Notes: generated by a model from the letters alone, not told the origin. Numbered from the stretch's first letter, positions 15,736 to 28,333 are shown. The stretch is DNA of 64,000 nt from Nematostella vectensis (GCF_932526225.1 NC_064034.1:7240001-7304000); one strand, 5' to 3'. Program-made: numbers and translations.

Positions 15736-17155
15736 CCCATCAGGGGCGACGTGATGGTCCCAAAAGTGGTGGTGGTGGGGGGTACAATTTATTTATTTTA
15801 ACAACTTATCTCGTATTTATTTTCGGTACCGCATACAAAATGTAAATAGGTGAAGTCCGAAAAAAATATGTCATTTTCTTTTGGTATTATTTCGAAGGCA
15901 GTATTTTCTTTCCCTTCTGCACTTTAAAATGTATTTTGTCGTTTCTCTGTTAATACTTCCCTATCCATACTTATTAGAAATAGAAAGGCCCTTGTGTTTG
16001 TCATTTTACTAATATCTATACTGGTTTTGTATGTTTCTCTTATTGAATTATATGCAGTACACACTGCAAGAAAGTGCTCCTAATTTGCAGATCGTGCACT
16101 TTCTCTCATCCGGGGGTATATATGGTCTGATGTGTCTCCCTGTTGCAATGGCCAAATTGTAGTTGCTATTAAGCTACAATGTTGTGAGGGCAACCCTTTG
16201 TTGTACATTACAGGGCCGTAGCAAGGGGTGGGGCACTGAGGGCATGTGCCTCCCCCCCCCAAATATGTTTAAAAAATATAAGGAAATGCCCAGTAGGGGC
16301 GTGGATGTGCCCCAATATTTTCTTACTGTTTTTGTATTGTGCCCCCCAATCTTTCGTTGTCTGCTACGGTTCTGCATTTAGAAACATTGTTATCATTACC
16401 TTATTTGTAATTATCATAGATTCCTAGATGAAGGTGCATTCCAATCCAAAAAGTAGAAAAATAGACTTTATAGTGGCTCCAACTCAGTTCGATGGATATC
16501 AGGCGTTCCTTTAGTAGCCCTTGTTTGGTGTACTTACAAGAACAAATGGTTGTCTGCTATTTTTGTGAAACAATGATGCCCTATAAAAACAGATTTGGAA
16601 GGAAAATGTTTTTTTTATTGTTTGTCAATCCCTTGTCTTTCCCTCTCTACTCCCTCGATGCTGATGCAAGTGTAAGAATATGAAAGCCTAAATATTCCCC
16701 TTTTTGTCTAAAATGAGCGCACATTTTAAAATGGTTCAGCTTAATTTTGTTTCTGAGCATGAAAGTATGCTTGTGTGCGACAGGAGGAATAATAGCTAAA
16801 GGCGGCAACAGAGCCTGAACCTCTGGAGAGCCGGCTAGCAGCAACATGTACGATGTCATATGAACATGCGCACCAGAACAAAGTGCTGAAGGCGGCAATA
16901 TATTATACCTAGGTCACAGCGTGCTGTGCATGATGACGAAATTACCATGCCATTATAGCAACAGGCTGATTCCCAAGAGACATAAGCGTGTAAAATGACC
17001 CCAATATTTTTCAGTGTTCAACGCAGTGAGCTGTGCATGGCGTAACTGACTAAGACAGGGCTGGGATCCTGGTTCTTGAGCTGGTACCTCAGGTTCCTTT
17101 GAAATCTCGGTTTCTAATCCCTGTTATATCCCATGCGCTAAAGATAATTTATCAA
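15736..17155. other. Spacer between satellites A and B
   Basis: About 1.4 kb of mostly unique, AT-rich sequence. It starts with a G/C-rich patch (CAGGGGCGACGTGATGG at 15,741) that resembles the end of a hAT-type element, but no partner end was found. Open frames here are short (at most about 83 codons) and overlap on both strands. I see no exon-like structure. The only defined feature is the short inverted-repeat element at 16,211-16,374. Confidence 0.6.
16211..16374. mobile_element. Short inverted-repeat element (MITE-like, hAT-type ends)
   Basis: The left end CAGGGCCGTAGCA and the reverse complement of the right end (CAGAACCGTAGCAGA) match as imperfect terminal inverted repeats. Inside them, both sides carry GGGGCAC/GTGCCCC segments, so the whole 164 bp can fold back. 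There is no coding capacity. Flanks show only a weak duplication (CATTA / CATTTA). Assignment to hAT rests on the CAGGG-type terminus and is inference. Confidence 0.55.
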
Positions 17156-17262
17156 GCAATCAATTTTTATATGTAACACTATTTAGGTACATGTAAAAAC
17201 CGAGCGTTCTTGTAAAAAAATACATCCTCTCAGAAAAATGGGGGGCACCCCCACCGCCCCTA
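17156..17262 (+). repeat. Left flanking direct repeat of satellite B
   Basis: This ~105-bp segment resembles 20,317-20,440 in the same orientation. Shared blocks in order are AATCAATT, TATTTAG, ACATGTAAA, TAAAAATAC, CAGAAAA followed by a G-run, then a C-rich end. The array sits between the two copies. Confidence 0.6.
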
Positions 17263-17284
17263 TACATCCACTTCAATTCACAGT

Positions 17285-20200
17285 CCAGTCCATCTCAGAA
17301 CCATCCCTTACTACACCCATTCCACTTCAGAACCACACGGTACTACATACAGCCCATCTCAGTACCACCCTCTACTACATCCAGTCCATCTCAGTACCAC
17401 CCTCTTCTACATCCAGTCCATCTCAGAACCACCCTTACTACATCCAGTCCATCTCAGAACCACCTCTTACTACATCCAGTCCATCTCAGTACCATCCCTT
17501 ACTTGTCCAGTCCATCTCAGTACCACCCTCTACTACATCCAGTCCATCTCAGTACCATCCCTTACTACATCCAGTCCATCTCAGTAACACCCCTTACTAC
17601 ATCCAGTCCATCTCAGAACCACCCCTTACTACATCCAGTCCATCTCAGTACCACCCCTTACTACATCCAGTCCATCTCAGAACCACCCCTTACTACATCC
17701 AGTCCATCTCAGTACCACCCCTTACTACATTCAGTCCATCTCAGTACCATCCCTTACTACATCCAGTCCATCTCAGTACCATCCCTTACTACATCCAGTC
17801 CATCTTAGTACCACCCCTTACTACATCCAGTCCATCTCAGTACCACCCCTTACTACATCCAGTCCATCTCAGTACCATCCCTTACTACATCAAGTCCATC
17901 TCAGTACCATCCCTTACTACATCCAGTCCATCTCAGTACCACCCCCTACCATATCCAGTCCATCTCAGAACCACCCTCCTCTACACCCAGTCCATCTCAG
18001 AACCACCCCTTACTACATTCAGTCCATCTCAGAACCACCCCTTACTACATCCAGTCCATCTCAGTATCACCCTCTACTACATCCAGTCCATCTCAGTACC
18101 ACCCCCTACTACATCCAGTCCATCTCAGAACCACCCTCTTCTACATCCAGTCCATCTCAGAACCACCCCTTACTACATCCAGTCCATCTCAGTACCATCC
18201 CTTACTACATCCAGTCCATCTCAGTAACACCCCTTACTACATCCAGTCCATCTCAGTACCACCCCTTACTACATCCAGTCCATCTCAGTACCACCCCTTA
18301 CTACATCCAGTCCATCTCAGAACCACCCTCTTCTACATCCAGTCCATCTCAGTACCATCCCTTACTACATCCAGTCCAACTCAGTAACACCCCTTACTCG
18401 TCCAGTCAAACTCAGTACCACCCTCTACTACATCCGGTCCATCTCAGAACCATCCCTTACTACATCCAGTCCATCTCAGAACCACCCACTACTACATCCA
18501 GTCCATCTCAGAACCACTCCTTACTACATCCAGTCCATCTCAGTACCACCCCTTACTACATCCAGTCCATCTCAGAACCACCCCTTACTACATCCGGTCC
18601 ATCTCCTTACCACCCATTACTACATCCAGTCCATCTCAGAACCACCCTCTTCTACATCCAGTCCATCTCAGTACCATCCCTTACTACATCCAGTCCAACT
18701 CAGTAACACCCCTTACTCGTCCAGTCAAACTCAGTACCACCCTCTACTACATCCGGTCCATCTCAGAACCATCCCTTACTACATCCAGTCCATCTCAGAA
18801 CCACCCACTACTACATCCAGTCCATCTCAGAACCACTCCTTACTACATCCAGTCCATCTCAGTACCACCCCTTACTACATCCAGTCCATCTCAGAACCAC
18901 CCCTTACTACATCCGGTCCATCTCAGTACCACCCCTTACTACATCCAGTCCATCTCAGAACCACCCCTTACTACATCCAGTCCATCTCAGTACCACCCCT
19001 TACTACATCCAGTCCATCTCAGTACCACCTCTCACTACATCCAGTCCATCTCAGTAACACCCCTTACTACATCCAGTCCATCTCAGTACCACCCCCTACT
19101 ACATCCAGTCCATCTCAGTACCACCCCTTACTACATCCAGTCCATATCAGTACCACCCCCTACTACATCCTGCCCATCTCAGAACCACCCTCTTCTACAT
19201 CCAGTCCATCTCAGTACCACCCCCTACCACATCCAGTCGATCTCAGAACCACCCTCTTCTACATCCAGTCCATCTCAGTACCACCCCCTACCACATCCAG
19301 TCCATCTCAGTACCACCCCCTACCACATCCAGTCCATCTCAGAACCACCCTCTTCTACATCCAGTCCATCTCAGTACCACCCCCTACCACATCCAGTCCA
19401 TCTCAGAGCCACCCCTTACTACATCCAGTCCATCTCAGTACCATCCCTTACTACATCCAGTCCATCTCAGTACCATCCCTTACTACATCCAGTCCATCTC
19501 AGTACCACCCCTTACTACATCCAGTCCATATCAGAACCACCCCTTACTACATCCAGTCCATCTCAGTACCACCCCTTACTACATCCAGTCCATCTCAGTA
19601 CCACCCCTTACTACATCCAGTCCATCTCAGTACCACCCCCTACTACATCCAGTCCATCTCAGTACCATCCCTTACTACATCCAGTCCATCTCAGTACCAT
19701 CCCTTACTACATCCAGTCCATCTCAGTACCACCCCTTACTACATCCAGTCCATCTCAGTACCACCCCTTACTACATCCAGTCCATCTCAGTACCATCCCT
19801 TACTACATCCAGTCCATCTCAGTACCATCCCTTACTACATCCAGTCCATCTCAGTACCACCCCCTACCTCATCCAGTCCATCTCAGAACCACCCTCTTCT
19901 ACATCCAGTCCATCTCAGAACCACCCCTTACTACATTCAGTCCATCTCAGAACCACCCCTTACTACATCCAGTCCATCTCAGTATCACCCTCTACTACAT
20001 CCAGTCCATCTCAGTACCACCCCCTACTACATCCAGTCCATCTCAGAACCACCCTCTTCTACATCCAGTCCATCTCAGAAGCACCCTTTACTACATTCAG
20101 TCCATCTCAGTACCACCCCTTACTACATCCAGTCCATCTCAGTACCACCCTCTACTACATCCGGTCCATCTCAGAACCACCCTCTACTACATCCGGTCCA

Positions 20201-20300
20201 TCTCAGAACCACCCTCTACTACATCCAGTCCATCTCAGTACCACCCCTTACTACATCCGGTCCATCTCAGTACCACCCCTTACTCGTTCAGTCCATCTCA
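17285..20300. repeat. Satellite B: 32-bp tandem repeat array
   Basis: About 94 head-to-tail units with a 32-bp period. The core is TTACTACATCCAGTCCATCT followed by CAGTACCACC or CAGAACCACC. It differs from satellite A mainly by ACATCC for AATCC and by a shorter tail (CAG in place of CCTCACATC). A block of about 10 units is duplicated locally (ACTCGTCCAGTC at ~18,394 and ~18,713). The plus-strand unit has no stop codon in any frame, so an open frame of 329 codons runs through 17,238-18,227. It encodes a 32-residue periodic peptide (three 32-bp units per period) and is a by-product of the repeat, not evidence for a gene. Confidence 0.97.
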
Positions 20301-20316
20301 CTAACACATCTTACTA

Positions 20317-20440
20317 ATCAATTGATTTATACACATCCTGCTAGCTACATATTTAGTCACATGTAAACTGTGCATACATATAAAAATACTTTGGGACCCA
20401 GAAAAGTGAGGGCTAGTGCGCTTCCCCCCCCCCCCCCCCA
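20317..20440 (+). repeat. Right flanking direct repeat of satellite B
   Basis: Diverged copy of 17,156-17,262 in direct orientation (AATCAATT, TATTTAGTCACATGTAAA, ATAAAAATAC, CAGAAAAGTGAGGG), ending in a run of about 16 C. See the left copy for the shared blocks. Confidence 0.6.
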
Positions 20441-21447
20441 ATCCACCTCCCCTGGATAAGAGTAGTTGCTTTCACCTTGGTTGAATTCATATCTTCAAGA
20501 TCATTTATCCCTTAGACTGATGCCTGAGTATCTTGATCTTGCTGTGTTAATTTTTGTATCTTTGGGGGTTGTGGGTACTTCTCTTGGCTGGTACATGCCA
20601 AGGTGTCAATGGGTTAATATATTACAGCGACAATGACTTCTTCCCCACTACCAAACCTCAATATGTAAATACAAGAAATAAATTTGGATTATGTTTATTG
20701 AAGTATGTTTTGGGCTGAAAAATGGGCTATAAAGAAAAAAAAAGAATCTTCATAGAAGCATTGAAATTTTCGATCATAACATTATCAAAATAACTAGGAA
20801 ATATTGAATGGTTCAACTAATAAAAAACAAAGTTGCCTTTTTCACTGACCAACCATCCTGTATTTATGGTTCTAATCCTTTATATATCATTGGCTTGTGG
20901 TAGTGAACATGCTGGCTTGCAATCATCCTCAAACTTCCATAAGCTAAACAATTTTCACAACAAATAGATAGAAAAGATAGAAAACATTAATAGGTTGTAC
21001 ATAAATTTCAATAATTGCCCTGTTTACCTATTTATTTACAGAGATCTGTGAATGGTCAAATATGTTTTGTTTTGATAGTAGCACAAAATGAAGACTTTGA
21101 AATTCTAAGACAAGCCATCAAGCAGCAAGTCATCTGAATCTAAAGAACTTAATGAGGTACTTGATATGTCTGCAAACTCATCTCTTGCGTGGACTGCAAA
21201 GAAACAAACAGGTCATGTAACATCTTGTATACATATCAGAAACCAAGGTATGGGCAGTGGCATTGCCCATTTGAGGATGATGACGACGACGACGACGATG
21301 ACGACAATGACTGATGATGAAGATGATGATGGTGATGATGATAATGCTAATGATGATGATGTTGGGCTATGTTATTACTGGAATTTTACAGGTTTTATCT
21401 GAATAACAGGTAGTGTATTACAATCTATATACTTGACAGATACAAAA
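20441..21447. other. Intergenic region with a GAT/GAC-rich microsatellite
   Basis: AT-rich spacer between satellite B and the minus-strand coiled-coil gene. It contains an imperfect trinucleotide tract of GAT/GAC at about 21,274-21,362. That tract creates an aspartate-rich 78-codon open frame, which I regard as spurious. Part of this stretch is probably the 3' UTR of the coiled-coil gene. Possible AATAAA signals on the minus strand lie at 21,031-21,036 and 20,694-20,699. Confidence 0.6.
21031..21036 (-). terminator. Candidate poly(A) signal for the coiled-coil gene
   Basis: AATAAA on the minus strand, 411 bases downstream of the proposed stop codon at 21,448. It is the nearest canonical hexamer I found, but AATAAA is common in AT-rich DNA, so the assignment is tentative. 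Confidence 0.35.
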
Positions 21448-24400
21448 TCAGCTTTTTTTTAAGGTTGAAGAAATTGTAGATCTTAGGTCATAATTATGAG
21501 TGACAGCCAAACTCTGACTATTTGCCAGGCTGGTTAACAGGCCATGATCAAAACTATATTTCCAGGTGATATTTAGAAATTTAAAAGATAGAGTTTTTCC
21601 TTTCATACATTCCCTAATGATTTCCGCGAGTGTGGGATGCTTACCCTTATTACTTGACTGGGTGTCTAGCTGTATGGAAGAAATCTCAGAGTCTGATCCT
21701 GTGCTGAGATTCAACACACCTGTGGTCACATCAATATCACTATCGGACAGGGAGATGTCAAATAGGGGATCTTTTTTCTTCCTGGACTTGCCATTTGTGA
21801 TTTTACTATGTGAATAACCGTTTGTCATTTGTCTATTGTGTGTGGCTGATGATTTGCCATTTTTGCGACTTGTAGAATTGCTACTGCAACCTGATGACCA
21901 GAAAAAAAAATTACACAATTCCATGATTAATCTTTGAGGGTGTGTTACTGTGGGTCAGACAATAATTTCCTGTACAACCATAAAGAAAGTATTGCAAGTG
22001 AAAATGATAACTAAAACCTAAAAAAGGATCTTGACCTAGAAATCCTGCATGCTTTTATACATGCAATAGGTAGATGGTGCACAAAGACAATGCAATCCCT
22101 TTTGCAATAAAACATTATTTTGTGGATGGTACAATCCACTGTTGAAGTTAAAATAGTTTCCTGACTGATACAGATGGGAAAAAATGTTTTAGTTTGTTAC
22201 CTGTGGCACTTGAGTGCTGTCGATGTACTTGGTTTGAAGTCTCTCTCTCCATATTGGCCACTTGATGAGATAACTGGTCCACAATACCCCTGTAAAAATA
22301 ATTATGATAATTTATCACACCAGCTTATACACAATTAAGGGAAGAGAGTAGTTTTGCTCAAGGGAAGAGAAGGGGAATAACTTTTTTATATTTTCATGGC
22401 GAACAAGCTAGGTTAGTCTAGGGAATTGCATGACAATCTCATTGGTTGCAAATTCCTTGGGGTGCTCTATAAAGGAGATGAATTTATCGGAACAAACCTT
22501 AATTGCCCTAGATCAGCAGTCCGCATGTCTCGTTCATCAACCATACTGCTTAGACTGTGACTCTGTGATCGCTGGTTCTCAGAAAGAACATTGATAGTCT
22601 ACAAAAAGTAAAAAATATGGATAAGAATTCTGTGCAGACATGTGTGTAATAATTGGATGATTATTCTGCAAGACTTCACTTACTCTGTCAAGTCTATCAA
22701 GCCGCCGCAAAGCATCTTTTCCATCGCCAAGGGATGAATGCATTTCGAGTTCCACTTTTGCTGAAAATAACAATAAAAAAGTTATTAGTTTCAATTCTGG
22801 ATGCTACTCAAAAGTCTATATTATGAGAAATGTCTGCCAAAGTAATGCATCATCGGTAGATGGGGCTTCCCCTTGAATACAGTTATAATCATCCTTATGC
22901 TCCTATACACTAAAGTTTACTCATACCAGCTACAAAATAGAAGCTGTAAAATCACATCACAAGTAGTATACTACATACTGTATATTGTCTTTCAGAAAAT
23001 GACAGATGAAAAGATTGCTTGGCAGATTGAAATTGTATGGTTTTCGTAACAATTTTTTTTTTTGGGGGGGGGGATGGAGCTGGGACATGCCCCCAGTACC
23101 CTGTCCTTTGTAATAGTCCTGGACTGCATCCACACTGGAAGCTATGCAAAAATCTAAGTATGTTATGTGAAATGTCTGTCATAGAAATGCATTATGGATA
23201 GGATGGTGCTGGGACCTATGACAGTTACTACTATCACTGACATATGCACTTGCACCCTATAGTATACTGGTACCAGCTGTGAAATAGAAGGGTTACCACC
23301 TCATGGACATAATATTATTTGCAGTTAGGTACTAATTTGAATTATAATAACAAGTTTAGCAGGTATTATTTATTTTCTTCCAGGGCACCCTCTTGAAAAT
23401 CAAACATGGCAAAATTTAACCTTTACTTTCGACAATAAATACAATAACACAATCTGCACAAGCATAAATCACATATCCTGAAAAAATGTAATATGAGCTA
23501 CCTATACGAGCCTTTAAATGGTCAACTTCTCGTCTGACAGAGTCACAGTCTTCTTGAAGAAGTCTCTTGCTGCAACAAAATGTCAAATTTTGATACTGAT
23601 ACCATATTATACCTCTTATCTAACTAAAAATAATATCTCTGAGCAATCTGTGTTGCACATTGCTGTACAACACTAGTGATCTCTTGGGATTCATGACATT
23701 CATTGAAATAATATTACAATTCAGGAATGCAAATTTTGTAAACCTTTCATTAAGCTCCCTTGCGATAGATGTGGGATTAGGGTCTCCAAAAGAAGAGTCT
23801 TCACTTCTATGCAGTCTGCTGCGGCTTGTCATCATTTCTAAATGACCATACATCTCTCGCTTGAACTAGAATATTTACAAGAACAAGCAACTTACACAGA
23901 AGAACATTGCAGATGAAAAAAACAGCTAAAAATGGGGAAAATGTGGAGTAGAGTGGTTCTCATGAATCTGTAACAGTCAAAGTGTAATAGTCAATGTAGT
24001 AGCTAAGCCAGCACAAAACAAAATCATTAGCATTATGATCACATTTTAGTATTATTGCAAAATAGTTAAGCATTCCCATTTTTTCTGAAAACCTGTCTCT
24101 CTTGAGTAGAGTGAGTTATTGACCTGTTCAAGTTTTCTTTCAGTTTCCATGTCGACACCTTGTTCTCTTAGTCTGTCATTCAAACGAGATACCTCATCTG
24201 TAAAAGGGGAAAGAAAATTAACAGAACAATAAGCTCTGTTGTAGATTAGGGATGGTTACTGGGAGAAAGCAGTGTATCCTTTTAAGAAACTTAAGAGAAA
24301 AATGAGTTTGCAAATTTATGTGCAGACAATTCTTTCCGTACAGACACCCTTTTTCTGCAGACACTTTGTTTATGGATAAAAATACAATCTGCTACAACAA

Positions 24401-26349
24401 GACTGAGGAATGAGGAATTGTCTTTTATTAAGGACCCTTGTTATTATGGGCACTAAGGTTATGAGGATGTTTATAACAGCAAGAGTTGACATTGTTTCAA
24501 AATTCACTATAAACATATCTCTCAAGGAATAAAAGAGAAAAGAAATGGCCTTTGTTTGTCTGGGGGTCTTGGCTGAATTTTCTTTGTCTAGCTTAACTTT
24601 TAGTAGCATAGTTGAACATCTTTGAAGTAAAAACCACACATAAAGTGGAATTTCAAGGAATACCCCAACTGGCTAATAGCCCTGCCATAAAGTACCTTGT
24701 AATTTTGAAATGGTTCCAGCCTGATTATTCTTGTCTTTTTCCAAGCGTTTTACTGTCCCACTTAGAGAGTCAAGGGCCTAAAATTGTCCCATAAATGGAT
24801 GAGCAGAACTGAATGGCAAGTCAGCTTCAGGGAACTGAATAGCAATGAAACTGTTTCCATGCAAAAATACTGTAGCACAACATTGAGCTGTTAGTTATCT
24901 CAGTGTCTAAGTGAGAGCTAGGTAATTAGAAGATTTGATTGGAAACACAGATTGGAGTGTAAGAGCGGCCAGGGAAACAGGAATAAGATCCCCTGCACTA
25001 CCCTGCCATCTTTAAAGGAACACTACACTTAATTATTTTCCTGGTCTGTAGTTGGCTAGCTTACCAGAGTTTAAGCCTAAATCAAAAAATAAGAACAGAC
25101 CCTTTAAACAGGGTAAGAGAGGGGTGTTCTTACAAACCGTTAACTTATCCTACAGCCTTGAATGTCAGATTGATGACACATACCTCTGCTTGTTGCTCCA
25201 GACGTTCAAACAACACATTGAGGAGAGCTGGGGAGTCTCGGCTAGATGGTTGGCCACTCAGCACTGAGCTAGTTTTTACAGGACTTGTTGACCTGTATGC
25301 ATCTAGCCGTGTTTTAGTAGGTGACAGGGATGAGCGAGTGGTTGATGAAAACATGGTTGACCGTGGTCGCAAATTATCCATTGAGGTACTCAGACGGGAT
25401 GAAGGTTTGAGGCTTGAACTTTCTGCTGAAAAAAATATGCATGGATACTTAACTTTCTAATTTTCCATAAATGTAAACATTAGCAAATTAAGCTATAATG
25501 TTTTATCATGCAAAAGGAAAACTATATAATTTTTAGCATTTTTCAATGAAATCTTGAAAGAAAATGCGGTAAATTAATATCATGGCATGATCTCCTGAAG
25601 GTATTGAGTTTTTTTATAATATAATTCGGAATATACATAAACATCTCAGCTTGACCTAGGTCTTTTCACAAGTATTTCCAAGGAAAAATAAAACAACGGT
25701 GAGTTATCATTACCTCGGTATGGGCTGGTGTTGTATGCAGAGCTGACTGGTAGTTTAGTTCGAGATGACCCAAGACGATCCTATAATATCCACAGAAATA
25801 TATTACAAATGTGCGTGTATAGTTGATAATTAATGCTAAATGGTCCTAGCGTTCTATAGACAAAGTGATTTTGTTTGATTAACATTGGCCATAACTTACA
25901 TTTTTGACGCGCGCGAAATTAATTCTCACCTCATCAAAATTATAATCCGTTTTTATACAGTTATAAAGAAACACACACTCTTTTGCATAAAGAAATTATC
26001 TTGCGATGAAAAAAAAAAAAAACACCAATTGTGTATTTATTTCAATGTAAGAATAAACTAAAGTGCTCTTTTATGGAGTTGTTGATACTGAGATGTCAAA
26101 CTGACAACTTCTACAAAAGTATACAAAACTACAAAAAACACTCCACATTTGAAATTTTAAGGGATATCAAACAAGTTCACGCATAAATGCATATGTATTC
26201 ATTGATAGACGGTTACTTGGATGAAAATCGATTCACTTTACGAGATAAAAAAGAAAAAAAAACACATTTCACTTTAAACTCACCCGTACACGCGCCAAAT
26301 TAGACTCAGTCTCCTTCACGATGGAGGAGAACTTGTCCTCCCAATCCAT
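21448..26349 (-). CDS. Coiled-coil protein, 476 aa, 11 coding exons, not recognised
   Basis: Joined minus-strand exons: 26349-26284, 25780-25714, 25425-25184, 24777-24696, 24197-24124, 23865-23744, 23569-23502, 22760-22684, 22598-22498, 22289-22201, 21890-21448. All introns are GT-AG and all phases agree, giving 477 codons including the stop. The protein starts MDWEDKFSSIVKETE. It has a Ser/Thr/Arg/Pro-rich region (~residues 25-110), then mostly charged heptad-like coiled coil (~110-335), and a tail with lysine-rich and Ser/Asp segments (SLSDSDIDV). No enzyme motif, membrane segment or signal peptide is visible. The composition fits a cytoskeletal or centrosomal scaffold, but that is inference. 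The acceptor of exon 3 is a tandem CAG-CAG, so one alanine may be optional. The last exon could instead splice at a GTAAGC near 21,643; I chose read-through to the stop. Expected to be real, function unknown. Confidence 0.8.
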
Positions 26350-26640
26350 AACCGCAGATTACATACAATAGCAAATGCGAGTACGGCTTCAACGGCGAAG
26401 ACCCTATTGATAAAGTTATTACTGGTGTTCGTAATCCAGGGCTTACAAATGCATACAAAGCCGGCTTGTCAGCGACGCGTCCCAAATTCGAATTTCGTTC
26501 AGCATGCGCAATAAGGCGTTCAAGCATATCTTGTGATGGGACGCCGCTGTCCCCCTCGCTTATCTTCGCGCTCTCAAAGCTGAAGTAAAGCAACTGTACC
26601 GTCACACATTTTTTGATTGTTTTATTTGAACAGCAACTCA
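26350..26640 (-). promoter_or_regulatory. Probable promoter / 5' UTR of the coiled-coil gene
   Basis: This stretch directly upstream of the start codon is richer in CpG than its surroundings (for example GACGCG and CTTCGCG) and contains no competing exon. A 99-codon open frame on the minus strand overlaps the first exon in another frame and lacks support. No TATA box is evident. Confidence 0.4.
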
Positions 26641-26914
26641 GGCGGGAAGCTTATTGTCTTCTTGAAATTAAATAACAGATGAAAGGTTATTTAATTTAAA
26701 GATTTAGGCACTGCCTAAAAGCGGAGCCAGCATAAACACCTTTTGTGTTGACTGATCGAGGTATTTTTGGGGGATCTAGGATCCTGCTCTCTACTGAGAT
26801 TTATTTATTGTACCAACCAAATGGATCCAGGCCTTATTCAATAATTTAAATTATGCAGTACATCAAAGTTAACAAACACAATTCCTGGTGTGGATATGGC
26901 TGTCAAAGTTGTCA
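26641..26914. other. Intergenic, no feature seen
   Basis: AT-rich sequence without convincing open frames, RNA genes or repeats. It separates the promoter region of the coiled-coil gene from an old tandem duplication. Confidence 0.5.
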
Positions 26915-28305
26915 AAAGTCTAATGGTAAATTCTTATGTCCCATCATAGAAGTTCCATTATGAATGTCTTTTTTTTAATCAAAACAATACTCCCACAAGC
27001 TTTGCCCTTATGCAGAAAATGTCATGGATGTAACAGCATTCCAAAGATTCAAAATAATATATTTAGACTGTTTAGATGCCATACTGTGATTTTTATGTAT
27101 TGATTTAGTGGCGATTCTCTCCTTCATTGGACCGAATATTCAGAAAAATGTCTGGAAATCCAAAAATATATCTCCTTTCATGCATTACATATTGGTGCAC
27201 CCCACTTTACCATATAGTGGCCTTGTAGTTGGTGGCCTACTCCCAAATGAATGCAATGAAGAAAAAACAGATTCAAAATGCTAACTTCTAATTTCAAACC
27301 AAACCCTTTCATTGATCTATGTTTGGGGTAAAGAGGAATCAAAGAATATCAATTGACTAAAAAATAATCAACGGGAGAGGAGATATAAAGTGAATTGACT
27401 CAACTTGAAAGGTTTGGTGAAAAAAATATAACAGTAATGAAAATAATTTGATTGAGCATTTCTTGACATTTCCCCTTTCCCATTATCTTAACCCTTTCAC
27501 CACCACAGGCCTCTAAAGAGGCCATGTCTTTGCTATCCAAGCTATGTGAACAGAATTTTATTATTGAAAAAGAACAAGGTTGTTGCTAGTGTTATAAAGT
27601 TTAAGTATCTTGCCCTAAAAAACCCTTCCCCTCAATAAAAGTTCCATTAATGTAAATTTGTAAAGCTACATTCTGACAAGCTTTGTTCTTGCGAAGAACA
27701 ATGGATGAAACAGGATTTCAAAGATGGAATATAGTGTCAGACACAATTTTAGATAAGATACAATGCTGAAGATTTAATGTACCATTTTAAGTGGTGATTT
27801 TCCATCCCCATGGGAATTAATATCTACAAATATACATCCAGTAATGCATTATATTTTGGTGTTTTGAGAAAGCCTCGATCTAACTATTCCAATGAAATAA
27901 ATCTAAACATCTAAAATAAATGTAATGGGCAAGAGACTTGGAAAGAAAATCCTAAAATGAAAATATAAGTGAAAGTAATAAATAAAAATTTCTCATTTCA
28001 AAATCAAATCTGTTCATTAATTTATTTTTGGTGTAGAGGGGAAATAGCAAAGAGCATCAATTGCATAAAAATAGTCAACAGGGAGAAGAAAAAGGAAGAA
28101 ATATGACTCTTCCTTAAATGTTTGAAAAGAAAATATAATAACAATAATATGATAATTATATTCAGTACTTTTCTAAAATATCCCCGTTCCCATTATCTTT
28201 AGGTTGATAGAAAACTGTTTTCTTTACAGATTTATTATTTAAAAAGCAAAAGTTTGTTTTTAGTTTTATATTATATAAGTATCTTGTTCTAAAAAAACCT
28301 ATGAG
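26915..28305. repeat. Old tandem duplication, ~690-bp unit, two diverged copies
   Basis: Copy 1 (~26,915-27,620) and copy 2 (~27,621-28,305) share many short blocks in the same order. Examples are AGTTCCATTA (26,951 / 27,640), ACAAGCTTTG, the ATGCATTA..ATTTTGGTG area, a block around TCAATTG followed by TCAAC-GGGAGA, CCCATTATCTT (27,478 / 28,188), and AAGTATCTTG (27,603 / 28,277). Offsets vary from 674 to 710 bp because of indels. Neither copy has coding capacity, and the sequence type is not recognised. Confidence 0.75.
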
Positions 28306-28333
28306 TGTGTACTGCTGAATCACATAGTAATGA

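Noticed and set aside
15741-15785. hAT-type element starting CAGGGGCGACG
   Set aside because: No matching inverted end was found within the spacer, so no element can be delimited.
17035-17100. tRNA-derived SINE (A/B-box-like words)
   Set aside because: The words do not fit the A- and B-box consensus or spacing, and no cloverleaf can be drawn.
17238-18227. Long ORF as a mucin- or silk-like protein
   Set aside because: The frame exists only because the 32-bp unit has no stop codon. It has no signal peptide, no unique ends, and the same peptide period occurs in all three frames.
21166-21402. Asp-rich 78-codon ORF
   Set aside because: The acidic part is the translation of a GAT/GAC microsatellite; the rest has no support.
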